Assembly: GCF_028368935.1 (NCBI RefSeq)
Contig: NZ_JAQNDK010000001.1
Location: 3,906,001-3,970,000, forward strand
Direction: 5' to 3'
Length of the DNA stretch: 64,000 bases
Source of the DNA: Sorangium aterium
Lineage (GTDB): Bacteria; Myxococcota_A; Polyangia; Polyangiales; Polyangiaceae
Shown: piece after piece, positions 27,173 through 39,166 of the stretch
How the letters are laid out: every line of letters begins with the position of its first letter
Numbering within the stretch: position 1 is the first letter of the stretch
Translations under genes and position numbers: made by a program
Notes under the pieces: model-generated
What the model saw: only the letters and a program-made list of their open reading frames with translations
The model's database searches: none
What the model was told of the DNA's origin: nothing

Positions 27173-27643
27173 TCAGTAAGGTGTTCCGTCCTTGTGCGTG
27201 TAGACGTACTTGCCGCCCACCTTGCGGACGGCGAGATCCTCGTCGGGATACTCGGCCCTGTCTTCGGGATCGCGGTTGCTGATCTCGAGGTAACGCGCTG
27301 GCGCGGCGCTGCGGTTGACGAAGTGATGCCCGTTGCGCGCGCCGGCCGGAAAACCCGCGCACTGACCCGCCGTGAGCACCTGCTCGCCGTCGTCCGTGCG
27401 CAGCACCACCTCGCCCTCCAGCACGAATACGAGCTCGTCCTCGTGAGAGTGGTAGTGCCGCAGCGCCGACTCCTTGCCCGGGAAGAGCGTGGTGAGGTTG
27501 ACGCCGATCGTCGTCAGGCCGAGCGCGTCGCCGAGCGCGCGCTTCTCGCGCGGCGTGACGCGCGCGCGAAGCGACTCGGGGTACGTCGAGCCGGTGCGGG
27601 GCTCGAGATCGCTGGGGTTCAGGGCAGGGCGTTTGAGGGGCAT
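27173..27643 (-). CDS. Single-domain cupin protein
   Basis: A 156-residue cupin beginning MPLKRPALNPSDLEPRTG. Motif 1 is PGKESALRHYHSHEDELVFVLEG (HxH, then Glu). Motif 2 is GQCAGFPAGARNGHHFVN, with the last metal-binding His. Together they make a complete 3-His/1-Glu metal site. Proteins of this length and style act as dioxygenases, isomerases or sugar-binding sensors, and the sequence does not pick one. The ATG at 27643 has GGAG six bases upstream; the ATG at 27649 lies too close to it. It lies downstream of the DJ-1/PfpI gene on the same strand, separated by a hairpin, so it is probably transcribed on its own. Confidence 0.87.
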   Translation of the reverse strand: MPLKRPALNPSDLEPRTGSTYPESLRARVTPREKRALGDALGLTTIGVNLTTLFPGKESALRHYHSHEDELVFVLEGEVVLRTDDGEQVLTAGQCAGFPAGARNGHHFVNRSAAPARYLEISNRDPEDRAEYPDEDLAVRKVGGKYVYTHKDGTPY

Positions 27644-27763
27644 GATCATCTCCGAGCAAAGCGGCTGCGCTCAGCGGCCGCGCTGTGTGGGCATGAGCGT
27701 GGAGGCGAGCGTCGCCGGGCTCAAGGGGATCGCGGGCGCTCACGACCAGCCCCGCACCCCGAT

Positions 27764-27782
27764 CCTCTCCCGGAGGGAGAGG
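27764..27782. terminator. Strong hairpin between DJ-1/PfpI and cupin genes
   Basis: CCTCTCCC-GGA-GGGAGAGG is a perfect 8-bp stem with a 3-base loop, 22 bases beyond the stop of the DJ-1/PfpI gene. There is no U-tract. The surrounding CCCGCACCCCGATCCTC context resembles a palindromic spacer element common in many GC-rich genomes, which can serve as a transcription stop in either direction. Confidence 0.55.
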
Positions 27783-27804
27783 GAGGAGGCTATCGGGAGC
27801 GCCG

Positions 27805-28491
27805 TCACGCCGGCCAGGCGCGCGCGGCCAGCAGGGCGGCGCGGCGCTCGGGAACCTGGAGCAGGACGCGATCGCGGACGCGGGCGAGCACTTCGGCGGG
27901 CGCGGTCTCGGGGGAGCCGGCGTCGAACGGCGGCTGCGGATCGTATTCAATGCTGAGCTGGATGGAACGAGCGACGTCCGCGCCGGCGACCTCCGCCACG
28001 AGGGTGAGCGCGAAATCGATGCCAGCGGTGACGCCGCCGCCCGTGATCACATTGCCGTCGCGCACGACCCGCGCCGCTTCGGTCTGGATGCCGAGCTCGG
28101 CGAGCAGCGGCCGGAACGCCCAGTGGCAGGCGGCGCGTTTGCCATCGAGCAGGCCCGCGGCGGCGAGCAGCAACGAGCCCGTGCACACCGAGGTGACGTA
28201 ACGCGCGGCGCGACCGAGGCGCTGGACATGCGCGACGAGCTCCCGATCACCGAGGGCCGCCGTCAGGCCGTAGCCCCCGGGCACGCAGATCGCGTCCGCT
28301 TCGGTGATGTCGGACAGGCGGGCGAGCCCGCTGAAGGTGAGGCCGCTGTCGGCGGACAGCGAGCCGCCCTCGCGGGAGGCCACCACGAGGCGCGCGCCGG
28401 GCAGGCGCTGCAACACCTCGAACGGGCCCGTGAAGTCGAGCTGCGTGAGCCGGGGATACAGGATGAAGACGATCGTGAACGGCCTTTCCAT
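27805..28491 (-). CDS. DJ-1/PfpI-family protein (isonitrile-hydratase-like)
   Basis: A 228-residue DJ-1/PfpI (class I glutamine-amidotransferase-like) protein. It starts ERPFTIVFILYPRLTQLDFTGPFEVL, with DAICVPGGYG and the nucleophile-elbow motif SVCTGSLLLAAAGLLDGKRAACHW, including the conserved Cys and His. GGVTAGIDFALTLVAEV then follows, as in isonitrile hydratases and the N-terminal halves of GlxA/FtrA AraC regulators. ATG at 28491 has GAGAGG upstream. The other strand immediately upstream carries a palindrome and a broken AraC gene, matching the common divergent pairing of such enzymes with an AraC regulator. Reaction not provable from sequence; hydratase-type is the best guess. Confidence 0.88.
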   Translation of the reverse strand: MERPFTIVFILYPRLTQLDFTGPFEVLQRLPGARLVVASREGGSLSADSGLTFSGLARLSDITEADAICVPGGYGLTAALGDRELVAHVQRLGRAARYVTSVCTGSLLLAAAGLLDGKRAACHWAFRPLLAELGIQTEAARVVRDGNVITGGGVTAGIDFALTLVAEVAGADVARSIQLSIEYDPQPPFDAGSPETAPAEVLARVRDRVLLQVPERRAALLAARAWPA

Positions 28492-28538
28492 GGCGCGCCT
28501 CTCTGCCGGAGTTGACCGAACCATCCCACGATGGCAGC

Positions 28539-28575
28539 TTGGCAGAAAGGACAAACAGTCCTCCTTTCCTGCCAA
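28539..28575. promoter_or_regulatory. Palindromic operator-like element
   Basis: TTGGCAGAAAGGAC and GTCCTCCTTTCCTGCCAA form an imperfect inverted repeat centred near 28555, 48 bases upstream of the DJ-1/PfpI start and directly against the AraC remnant. Position and symmetry suit a binding site for the lost AraC regulator or a related one elsewhere. Confidence 0.5.
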
Positions 28576-28707
28576 GCCCATGCCCCACGCGCCTACGTGG
28601 CCGAGACCGGCGTCACCCCCGCCAAGGCCGTCGAGCGCCTCCGGGTGGAAGCGGCGCGCTCCCCCCGTCCCGCCTGCCCCGATCGGATCAGCACGCGCCC
28701 CCTCTGA
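28576..28707 (+). pseudogene. Remnant of an AraC-family regulator (HTH end)
   Basis: Read on the plus strand, this frame gives HAPRAYVAETGVTPAKAV followed by ERLRVEAARS before a stop at 28705-28707. That is the second HTH of GlxA/FtrA-type AraC regulators (typically ...FARxYVxETGVTPAKAVERLRVEAAR...). Everything upstream, meaning the DJ-1-like sensor domain and the first HTH helix, is missing, and the palindrome abuts the first residue. A deletion has fused the promoter region to the tail of the gene. The usual divergent partner, the DJ-1/PfpI gene, is intact. Confidence 0.62.
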
Positions 28708-28736
28708 ATCGTCCCACCCCCGCTCCAACGGCGTCG

Positions 28737-30212
28737 TCAGGAGCCGCTGAGACGCTCCTTGGCGCGCGCTCTCACGAACATCGCTCCGTCGCGCGCAAGC
28801 CCCGACAGCACCTCGGCGGTGGCTTGCCGGTGGTCCGCGACGGCGTAGCGGACGTGCGCGTTTTCGTCGGCGGCGCGCCGCCTCAGGATGTCGAGCGGAC
28901 AGTCGGCGCGCCATACGATGTGACGGCGCACGACGAAGTCCGGGTCGTGTTCGAGGTCGAGCAGCAAGGACAGTGGACATGTCTCGTTTCTGCCAACCTG
29001 CAAGCGCACATACGAATCGGCGTCACGCGCGAGCTGCGATAACACGCGCTCGGGCGTGCTCGGATTCTGCGCGACCGCGCCGCGAACGAAGACGCCGGCG
29101 GAGTCAGCCAGCTGGGCGAGTAGCTTCTCCGGTGTGAGCGGGTGCTTTGCGATCTCCTCATGGTTGTCGGGCAGGGCGCTCGCGTTGACGAGGATGTCCG
29201 GCGTCACGCCTGGATGCGTGAACACGACGCGACGCAACCATTCGCTCGGAGCAACGCACCATCGGCGTAGCCACGCTTCCGGACAATCGGGTCGCTTCGC
29301 GAGCTCGCGCTTCACCCTGTCGTCGTCGTCGTTCGCAAGGGCTGCGAACTGTTCGGCGCTCAGCGCGCGGCGCTGCGCCACGCGTCGACGAACATCCGCG
29401 CGCGGGTCGCGCAGCAAGCGCTGCAAGTGCGCGGCATCGAGCGCTTCGTGGGTCGCGAGCACGAGGCGCACGACGGGAGGCGGATTGTCTGTGATCTGGG
29501 CGTAAAACGCGGCGGGAAAGTCCGGGCGTCGCAGGAGCGCGAGCAAGACTGGTTCGTGCGAATCGGCGAGAAGCGCGGGCATCTCCGCGTCGTCCCACGG
29601 CAGCGACGCGGCGGCGGCGACGCGATAAGAAGGGGATCGGTGGCGCGCGAAGGCACGCAGTGTGTCGAGCGAGAGACCCATGCGCGTCTCGGCGACGAGC
29701 CGCACGGCTGCGTCGGCGTCGTGACGGAAGCGTTCGAGCCAGCCGCGCGGACATTCGCGATGCGAAGCGACGGCGCAGCGTGCCTGGCCTCCGAGCTCGG
29801 CAAACTCGGCGAGCACGGAAGCGGGCACCGCCTCGTTGCGCGCGATTCGCGCGAGATCTTCGCTGAAGTGATGCGGAATCGCCGCGGCGTGTTTTGCGAT
29901 CGCGCGCACGTTGCCGTCGCCGTCGGTCCAGAGCAGGCGGCGGAGCGGCTCGTCACAGCCTGGATGGGCGGCGACAGCGCACCGGACGGCGCGCGTCGGG
30001 TCACGCGCGAGTCGAGCGAGGACCTCGCGTGGAGCACCCGTGCGGCGGGCGAGGGCGCGACGAACGCCGATGGCCTGGTCGGCGGCGAGCGAGAGGAGCG
30101 TCGCGAGCGGCGTGTGCGGGTGCAGCGCCGCCTTGACGCGCAGACCTTCGTCGGGGGAGCGCGCGAGCGTTTCCAGATCATCGGCGCTGAGCTCTGCAGT
30201 CCGTCGCTTCAT
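28737..30212 (-). CDS. Leucine-rich-repeat-variant (LRV/HEAT-like) protein
   Basis: A 491-residue protein built almost wholly of about 24-residue helical repeats of the LRV type: LARSPDEGLRVKAALHPHTP, LAADQAIGVRRALARRTGAP, LARDPTRAVRCAVAAHPGC, and so on to LARDGAMFVRARAKERLSG. Each follows the pattern L-a-x-D-x-x-x-x-V-R-x-x-x-A-x-x-P. This gives a superhelical scaffold for protein binding. No signal peptide, enzyme motif or metal site is visible; scattered Cys do not make the Fe-S motif seen in the original Azotobacter LRV protein. It lies downstream of the outer-membrane-protein gene but is separated by 86 bp, so it may be independent. Partner unknown. Confidence 0.82.
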   Translation of the reverse strand: MKRRTAELSADDLETLARSPDEGLRVKAALHPHTPLATLLSLAADQAIGVRRALARRTGAPREVLARLARDPTRAVRCAVAAHPGCDEPLRRLLWTDGDGNVRAIAKHAAAIPHHFSEDLARIARNEAVPASVLAEFAELGGQARCAVASHRECPRGWLERFRHDADAAVRLVAETRMGLSLDTLRAFARHRSPSYRVAAAASLPWDDAEMPALLADSHEPVLLALLRRPDFPAAFYAQITDNPPPVVRLVLATHEALDAAHLQRLLRDPRADVRRRVAQRRALSAEQFAALANDDDDRVKRELAKRPDCPEAWLRRWCVAPSEWLRRVVFTHPGVTPDILVNASALPDNHEEIAKHPLTPEKLLAQLADSAGVFVRGAVAQNPSTPERVLSQLARDADSYVRLQVGRNETCPLSLLLDLEHDPDFVVRRHIVWRADCPLDILRRRAADENAHVRYAVADHRQATAEVLSGLARDGAMFVRARAKERLSGS

Positions 30213-30298
30213 TCACAGGGATATTTAGCAGACCCCCCGCGCCAGCACAGGTCCGTCCCGCAGGCCCTATCCCTTCGCGCCGCGCGGCCGCAGCCAAC

Positions 30299-31249
30299 TC
30301 AGAATCTGGCCCCCGCCGCGACACGGACCGTCGCGAGCTTTCCCTGCTCCAGACCGAACCCGAGCGGCTCGTCCAGCGCCACGAGCAGCCCGGCCCGGAA
30401 GTACAGGCCCGACGTGGGTGGCTCCACCCCGACGAAGGGCTCGGCCGCGAGCTGCAGCTTGTCGGTCTGTGTGAGCGGGAACGCAGCCTGGAGCCGCGCG
30501 CCGACCCCGAACCCGCCCACGCTGCGCAGCTCCGCCTCGTTGCTCTGCTCGATGAAGAACTCCGTGTCCCCGCCGCCCGTGGGGATGGCGAACATCGCCA
30601 CGAGATCGCTCCGCACATAGAGCGCCTCGATCGGGCGCAGCTCGATGCCGCCCCGGGCCCGCAGCGGGACGTGCTCCAGGAGCGCCCGCTGCGTGTCGAA
30701 GTACCCCCGCACGGCCAGCGCCGCCGCCGCGGCCGCCTTCGTGTCGTCGGACGGATCCTGCGTGATGGGGATGGAGGCCGAGAGCCCACCGACGAGCATC
30801 AGCATGGGGGAAATGTTCGCGGCGTAGTGAAGTCCTATCGAGGGATTGCCGAAGAAGAACCCCTCGAGCTCCGGCGCGACGGTCGCCGCGTCGCCCTCCG
30901 CCGCGTCGCCCTGCCCCGGGCCGGGCGCGCTCGCGTGGCTGCTCCCGTACGCAAACGGCAGCTCGGCGTCGAGGTGGAGCCCCGCGACGAGCTTGATCTG
31001 GGCGACCGCCGCGAAGGACGCCACGAAGGACTTCCCCTCCCACGCGCCGCTCGTCCCGTCGCCGCTCACGGCTTCCCAGTCGGGGAGGTTCGCCTCGATG
31101 GTGCTGGTGAGCACGTCCGCCTCCACGCCGAGGCGGAAGCCATAGGACTTCGCCCACTGCCCTTCCGTGACGGTCTCCTCGGCGAGCGCCGGCGGGGTGA
31201 ACGAGAGCAGGAGCGAGAGGGCGGCGAAGGGCGAAGCAAGCTGGCGCAT
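30299..31249 (-). CDS. Outer-membrane beta-barrel protein, uncharacterised
   Basis: The ATG at 31249 gives 316 residues with a Sec signal peptide (MRQLASPFAALSLLLSFTPP, cleavage after ALA). Alternating hydrophobic strands follow: SYGFRLGVEADVLTSTIEAN, AQIKLVAGLHLDAELPFAYG, NPSIGLHYAANISPMLMLVGG, GGFGVGARLQAAFPL and TSGLYFRAGLLVALDEPLG. The chain ends in AAGARF, a terminal Phe as in outer-membrane proteins recognised by BamA. The repeated alternation of Gly/aromatic-rich strands and short turns fits a barrel of about ten to twelve strands. I cannot assign a channel or transport role. It is a single gene; the frame open to 31285 adds residues ahead of the signal. Confidence 0.72.
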   Translation of the reverse strand: MRQLASPFAALSLLLSFTPPALAEETVTEGQWAKSYGFRLGVEADVLTSTIEANLPDWEAVSGDGTSGAWEGKSFVASFAAVAQIKLVAGLHLDAELPFAYGSSHASAPGPGQGDAAEGDAATVAPELEGFFFGNPSIGLHYAANISPMLMLVGGLSASIPITQDPSDDTKAAAAAALAVRGYFDTQRALLEHVPLRARGGIELRPIEALYVRSDLVAMFAIPTGGGDTEFFIEQSNEAELRSVGGFGVGARLQAAFPLTQTDKLQLAAEPFVGVEPPTSGLYFRAGLLVALDEPLGFGLEQGKLATVRVAAGARF

Positions 31250-31333
31250 GCGGACAGGGTATCTATTTTTCCGGACCGAGGCCATCCAGCCGCCTCGTCG
31301 AGCGGACCTCGGGCCGCGCGCTCCGGGCGAGCG

Positions 31334-32299
31334 CTACAGGCAACCGCTGGGCACGCTGCCCCAGTGGCTCTTGGCGACGACGAACCCGTCCGGACCCGAC
31401 GTCGAATGCGAGCCGCACAGGCCGTCGGCGTCGGAGATCACGGAGTCGATGCCGATGCCATACTCCCAGTATTTGACCTCGAGGCTCGAATCGTGGGTCG
31501 AGCCGCTTCGCTCCGGAATGGAGGGGACGAGAATGCCGCTCGAGTCGAAGAACTCGAAGCCCGCGATGGAAATCGAGAGCGACACGTTTCGTACCTGGCC
31601 GACGCAGGTCGTCCTGCACGTGGGATAGCCGACGGAGCTCTCTTTGGTGAAGCCCGATGGGCAGCCGGCCGAATAGTTGCAGTAGCCGTTGCACGTGACG
31701 GGCAGGGGCCCCGGTAGGTCGACGCACTCGTACTCCCCGGTGCCCTGGATCGTCTTGCGCTGGGTCTCGAACCCCCCTGACGTCACCGACGTTCGGCTGC
31801 CGAGCTCTCGATACACGTAGTAATCGTTCTTGAACGACTCTTCCTGCGTACAAAGGCCGCCGTTGCAGTGCGTCGCCGCGGCCATCACGATGGGCTCCTG
31901 GCCTTGCAGGAGAAAGCGCTCCCCCGCGATCTCGACCGTATGGCGTTCGCCCCCCAGCTCGCCTATCAATTGCGCCTTCGTCAGGGCGAGCTCGTCGGGC
32001 GAGCCGATCGACACGCCGGCCACCCTGGTGATCCGGCCGTCCTCGTCCCGTTCGACCGTCGTGGTGCCCATGTCGAGCTCTTCGGCCCGCCTGGCGACCC
32101 AGCCGAGGGCGTCGTGCTGGCTCGCGAAGCGCAGCCCGTCGGCAGCCGCGGCCCGCTCGAGCGGGGAGGCGTCCTCCGCTTCGGTCGCTTCGGTCGCTTC
32201 GGCGCTGCAGCCCATCATGAACGCCGCGGCGAGCAGAGATGCGGCGCGGTAGGTTCGGCGAGAATTGTTGGTGAGGTGCCGGTGCATTGTGTCGGTCAT
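31334..32299 (-). CDS. Cys-rich lipoprotein, uncharacterised
   Basis: 321 residues beginning with a basic stretch and a lipobox (AASLLAAAFMMGC), then the short repeat ATEATEAEDA. A conserved-looking region (SIGSPDELALTKAQLIGELG, THCNGGLCTQEESFKNDYYVYREL) follows. A Cys-rich half begins with YECVDLPGPLPVTCNGYCNYSAGC and ends GPDGFVVAKSHWGSVPSGCL. Ten or more Cys in the mature part suggest a disulfide-bonded extracellular domain. GAGG lies eight bases before the ATG at 32299. I do not recognise the family. It is downstream of the pectate lyase, with a palindromic array in the gap, and may be expressed with it or separately. Confidence 0.7.
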   Translation of the reverse strand: MTDTMHRHLTNNSRRTYRAASLLAAAFMMGCSAEATEATEAEDASPLERAAAADGLRFASQHDALGWVARRAEELDMGTTTVERDEDGRITRVAGVSIGSPDELALTKAQLIGELGGERHTVEIAGERFLLQGQEPIVMAAATHCNGGLCTQEESFKNDYYVYRELGSRTSVTSGGFETQRKTIQGTGEYECVDLPGPLPVTCNGYCNYSAGCPSGFTKESSVGYPTCRTTCVGQVRNVSLSISIAGFEFFDSSGILVPSIPERSGSTHDSSLEVKYWEYGIGIDSVISDADGLCGSHSTSGPDGFVVAKSHWGSVPSGCL

Positions 32300-32422
32300 G
32301 GTGCGATCCTCTGTGGCCCTGAGTAATCACACTCCGTGCCACGTCTCGCTTCGCTTCGAGGGCCCATGACCTGGCCAGGTGCTTCGCGGACGCGATCCCG
32401 AGGAGCGCGAGCACGGGCTGGT

Positions 32423-32455
32423 CCTGCGCAAGTTGCGCAGGAACCTGCGCAACTT
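32423..32455. repeat. Palindromic array of TGCGCAA units
   Basis: CCTGCGCAA-G-TTGCGCAGG (32423-32441) is a perfect inverted repeat with 9-bp arms around one base. A third copy of the same half, CCTGCGCAACTT, follows at 32444. It lies between the pectate lyase stop and the start of the Cys-rich lipoprotein, about 130 bases upstream of the latter. It could be a terminator stem or a repressor site; alternative pairing of the three halves is possible. Confidence 0.65.
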
Positions 32456-32475
32456 GGGCGGCGCTGCGCGCAAGG

Positions 32476-33741
32476 TCAGTAAGCGAGCGTGCAGGTGTTT
32501 CCGGCTCCGCACTCTTTGGAGGTGACCGCCGCGACGACCTGGGACGCCGGCATCGGCGTGTAGCGGTACGGGATCTCGAAGACGGTGCCCCTCGAGGCGT
32601 TCAAGTCGTCGCCCGTCCCCTGGTTGCCGATCCCCTTCCAGCCTCTTGGACTGCCCATGTCCGTCCAGATCGACCTGTTCTCATCGTAGACGCAGTTCTC
32701 GGCGATGAGCGCCATGTCCTTGCCCACGCCGTGGATCTGCCCGCCGCCGGTCTTGTGATAGTTGTTGAGCATGTGCACGTTGCCGTACCGCCCGCGAGGC
32801 TGGCGTGAATCGACGCGCTCGCCCCAGTGGCTGTTCATGTACGTGATGTGCAGCTTGCCCACGCTCGCGGGCTCGTCGTCGCTGCCGGCGATCAGGTTCG
32901 AGAATCTATGCTCCTTGGCGTACGTATAGTAGAACCGCGCCCAGGAGACGGTGACGTAATCGGCTCCCTGGGTGATGTCGCAGTTGCCGTCCTGGCCGTC
33001 GGAGATATCCAGATGGTCCAGCCAGACGTGGTGGGCGCCGTTCCCCGTGTAGACGGCGTCTGCGCCGCCCTTGCACTCGTCGTAGCTGGCGCAACGCGCG
33101 CCCCGCACGGCGAGGTTGCGGATGATGATGTTGTGCACGTCGGCGCCGCTCATCCGGATGTTGCCCGCGATGGTCACCCCGGGGCCGACGCCGATGATCG
33201 TCTTGTTGGCGCCTGGCGCGAGCGTCCCGCTGTAGTTCCCGGGCTTCACGAGGATGATCGCCGGGGTCGAGCCCTTCGCCGCGTTTTGGCGCTCACTCAT
33301 CGAGGCCACCGTGATGGCCGACATCAGGTCCGTGCCGCCGCCGGTCGTGCCGCCGGCGACGCTCGCGAAGCCCGGAACCGGATCCGTGATGTGGAGGTCC
33401 CCGACCGGGGTCGACGCGCCGGTGCCCTCACCACCGGCGCCCGCTCCACCCGTGTCCGCTCCACCAGCGCCCGCTCCACCCGTGTCCGCTCCACCCGTGC
33501 CGGCCGCTTCCCCGGTGACGCCGCCCGTTGCGCCGGTGGTGGCTCCGGCGCCGCCTGTGCCGGCCGTGGTGGTACCGGAACCGCCGGTGGCCGTCGTGCC
33601 ACCGCCGCTGGTCGCCCCGGCCGCGCCGGGGGGTCCTCCAGAGCCCGAGCCGGGGCCGGACGCGACCTCGGGATCCGTCGAGCTGCAAGCGATCAGCAAG
33701 CCGAGAATCGAGAAGGAGGCGAGTCGATACGAGTGGGTCAT
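32476..33741 (-). CDS. Pectate lyase (PL1 family), lipoprotein with Gly/Thr/Ala linker
   Basis: 421 residues from the ATG at 33741 (AGAGGAA upstream). A lipoprotein signal (LASFSILGLLIACSS) precedes a linker of TGGAGA-type repeats to about residue 125. The catalytic domain has the PL1 parallel beta-helix motifs: GGTTGGGTDLMSAI, NKTIIGVGPGVTIAGNIRM, HHVWLDHLDISDG, DYVTVSWARFYY and, near residue 313, RQPRGRYGNVHMLNNY with the catalytic Arg. The Asp residues of the WLDHLDIS region would hold Ca2+. It cleaves polygalacturonate by beta-elimination. The lipid anchor suggests a cell-surface enzyme. With the esterase, GH16 and GH13 genes elsewhere here it fits plant-polymer use, though they are not in one operon. 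Confidence 0.9.
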   Translation of the reverse strand: MTHSYRLASFSILGLLIACSSTDPEVASGPGSGSGGPPGAAGATSGGGTTATGGSGTTTAGTGGAGATTGATGGVTGEAAGTGGADTGGAGAGGADTGGAGAGGEGTGASTPVGDLHITDPVPGFASVAGGTTGGGTDLMSAITVASMSERQNAAKGSTPAIILVKPGNYSGTLAPGANKTIIGVGPGVTIAGNIRMSGADVHNIIIRNLAVRGARCASYDECKGGADAVYTGNGAHHVWLDHLDISDGQDGNCDITQGADYVTVSWARFYYTYAKEHRFSNLIAGSDDEPASVGKLHITYMNSHWGERVDSRQPRGRYGNVHMLNNYHKTGGGQIHGVGKDMALIAENCVYDENRSIWTDMGSPRGWKGIGNQGTGDDLNASRGTVFEIPYRYTPMPASQVVAAVTSKECGAGNTCTLAY

Positions 33742-33858
33742 GGTTCCTCTGCGGGTGCTTGAAGCCAAGCTTCTTTCCCGCAGGTTGCGGGGCGCCCCCG
33801 CCGGCCGTCACAAATCGCCGGGACGCTCTCGAACCGCGATCCGCGTCGAATCCTTGAG

Positions 33859-33931
33859 AGCGCCGAACAAAATCGGACCGAGCCAGGCGGATGAGGCATC
33901 GGTATTCACCAAGCTCGTTCGGTCGCGCTCA
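33859..33931. repeat. Dispersed 74-bp intergenic repeat, copy 2
   Basis: Second copy of the element at 22965-23038, same orientation, differing at about a dozen scattered positions, mostly in the centre (CAGGCGGATGAGGCATC here). It sits in the 549-bp gap upstream of the pectate lyase start, just before the hexanucleotide array. Confidence 0.75.
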
Positions 33932-33963
33932 CGGCACGACGCCCTCCCCCACCATCGCTCACC

Positions 33964-34230
<267 letters not shown>

Positions 34231-34290
34231 GCGTTGGTGACCGAGGGGGCGGGGGCTGGCATTGTGCCCTCCCGCGCGCCCCGACTCCCC

Positions 34291-38166
<3,876 letters not shown>

Positions 38167-38438
38167 GGCGCAAGTATCGGTGTGCAGACCTCCGCGGTCC
38201 AGGCGGCCGGGCGCGCGTGGACCGCGAACCGTGGGCCCACCGCCCACGCGGAGCGCGAGGATACTCGTCCCGCGGCGCGGCTACGAGCCTCGAAGGCCCA
38301 CCGCCGCCGCCGGCCCGACGGGAGCGCGGCCCTCCCTCGCCGGCCGACGGCGCCGCCCACGCCCACGCGAGCGCGCCTGTCGCGCTCGCATGGGCGCGCG
38401 CGGGGCCCCGCGCCGCCCGCGCCGCCGCGGCGGAGACG

Positions 38439-38789
38439 TCAGCTGGCGAGGCGCTCGAGCCGAGCGTCGACCTCGCGCTCGGCGTTCAGCCAGTCTTCAA
38501 CGGGGTTGTTCCGGAAGCCGGCCCTCTCGGCATATCCATAGGCCACCTTGGCGATCAGGCCGTGGCGCTCCTCGCGCGACAGCCGCGGGCGCGGAGGCGC
38601 GGCCTTCGGGGCCTTCGGGGCATCGGCGCTCGCGCGCTCGGCGGCGAGCTTCACGGCCGCAGAGGGCCTCTCGACGGCGGCGGGAGCAGAGACCGCGCTC
38701 TCGGGCTGCGCCGAGGCGACCGGGGCGGCGACCAGGCTCTGGGCCCGGGTGGTCTTCGTGCGGGCCGGGGTCTTGCGCTTCGAGCTCAT
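38439..38789 (-). CDS. DUF2934 domain protein
   Basis: A 116-residue protein. The first 70 residues are a basic, Ala/Pro-rich tail (SSKRKTPARTKTTRAQSLV, AAVERPSAAVKLAAERAS). The last 45 match DUF2934: SREERHGLIAKVAYGYAERA, then GFRNNPVEDWLNAEREVDARL, with the hallmark (Y-x-x-A-E-x-x-G-F)...(D-W-x-x-A-E-x-E-V). The domain occurs in many proteobacteria and myxobacteria, and its role is unknown. The disordered Lys/Arg/Ala tail resembles histone-H1-like bacterial proteins, so nucleic-acid binding is possible but speculative. GGAGAG precedes the ATG at 38789. It converges with nothing and stands between the kinase and a divergent regulator. Confidence 0.82.
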   Translation of the reverse strand: MSSKRKTPARTKTTRAQSLVAAPVASAQPESAVSAPAAVERPSAAVKLAAERASADAPKAPKAAPPRPRLSREERHGLIAKVAYGYAERAGFRNNPVEDWLNAEREVDARLERLAS

Positions 38790-39166
38790 CTCGTCGTCTC
38801 TCCTTTCGGGTACACGGGTCGACTAACCCAGGTCCGCGCGTACGCACAAATTTTGAGCACGTAGTTCCTCGGCGCCCGGCCGCCGCCGGTCGGGATCTCC
38901 CTTCCAAGAGAGCGTGGTTCGCGGTAGAGTGGATGTCGCTGACCGGGTGAGATCACCCGGCATGTGTCAGCCATCATCCCTCGTTGTTCGTCGCCGCCTC
39001 GTGGCCGACGTTCATCCGCCATCGTCCATCTATCGTCCAGCCATCGTTCCCGTTTTCGCTCACGGCGGCCCATCCCCGGTCGCCGCCTGCGCTGAGGACA
39101 GCTCGGTAATCCAGAAAACGGCAGGCGCGTCGCTCGCCGTCTGCCCATGAATCGAGGAGATGCGAT
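38790..39166. other. 377-bp divergent intergenic region
   Basis: This gap separates the divergent DUF2934 and enhancer-binding-protein-like genes and should contain both promoters. It is less GC-rich than its surroundings between about 38960 and 39060, where CATCGTCCA-like 9-mers recur three times (CATCGTCCA, TATCGTCCA, CATCGTTCC). No open frame with coding character was found. Confidence 0.45.
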
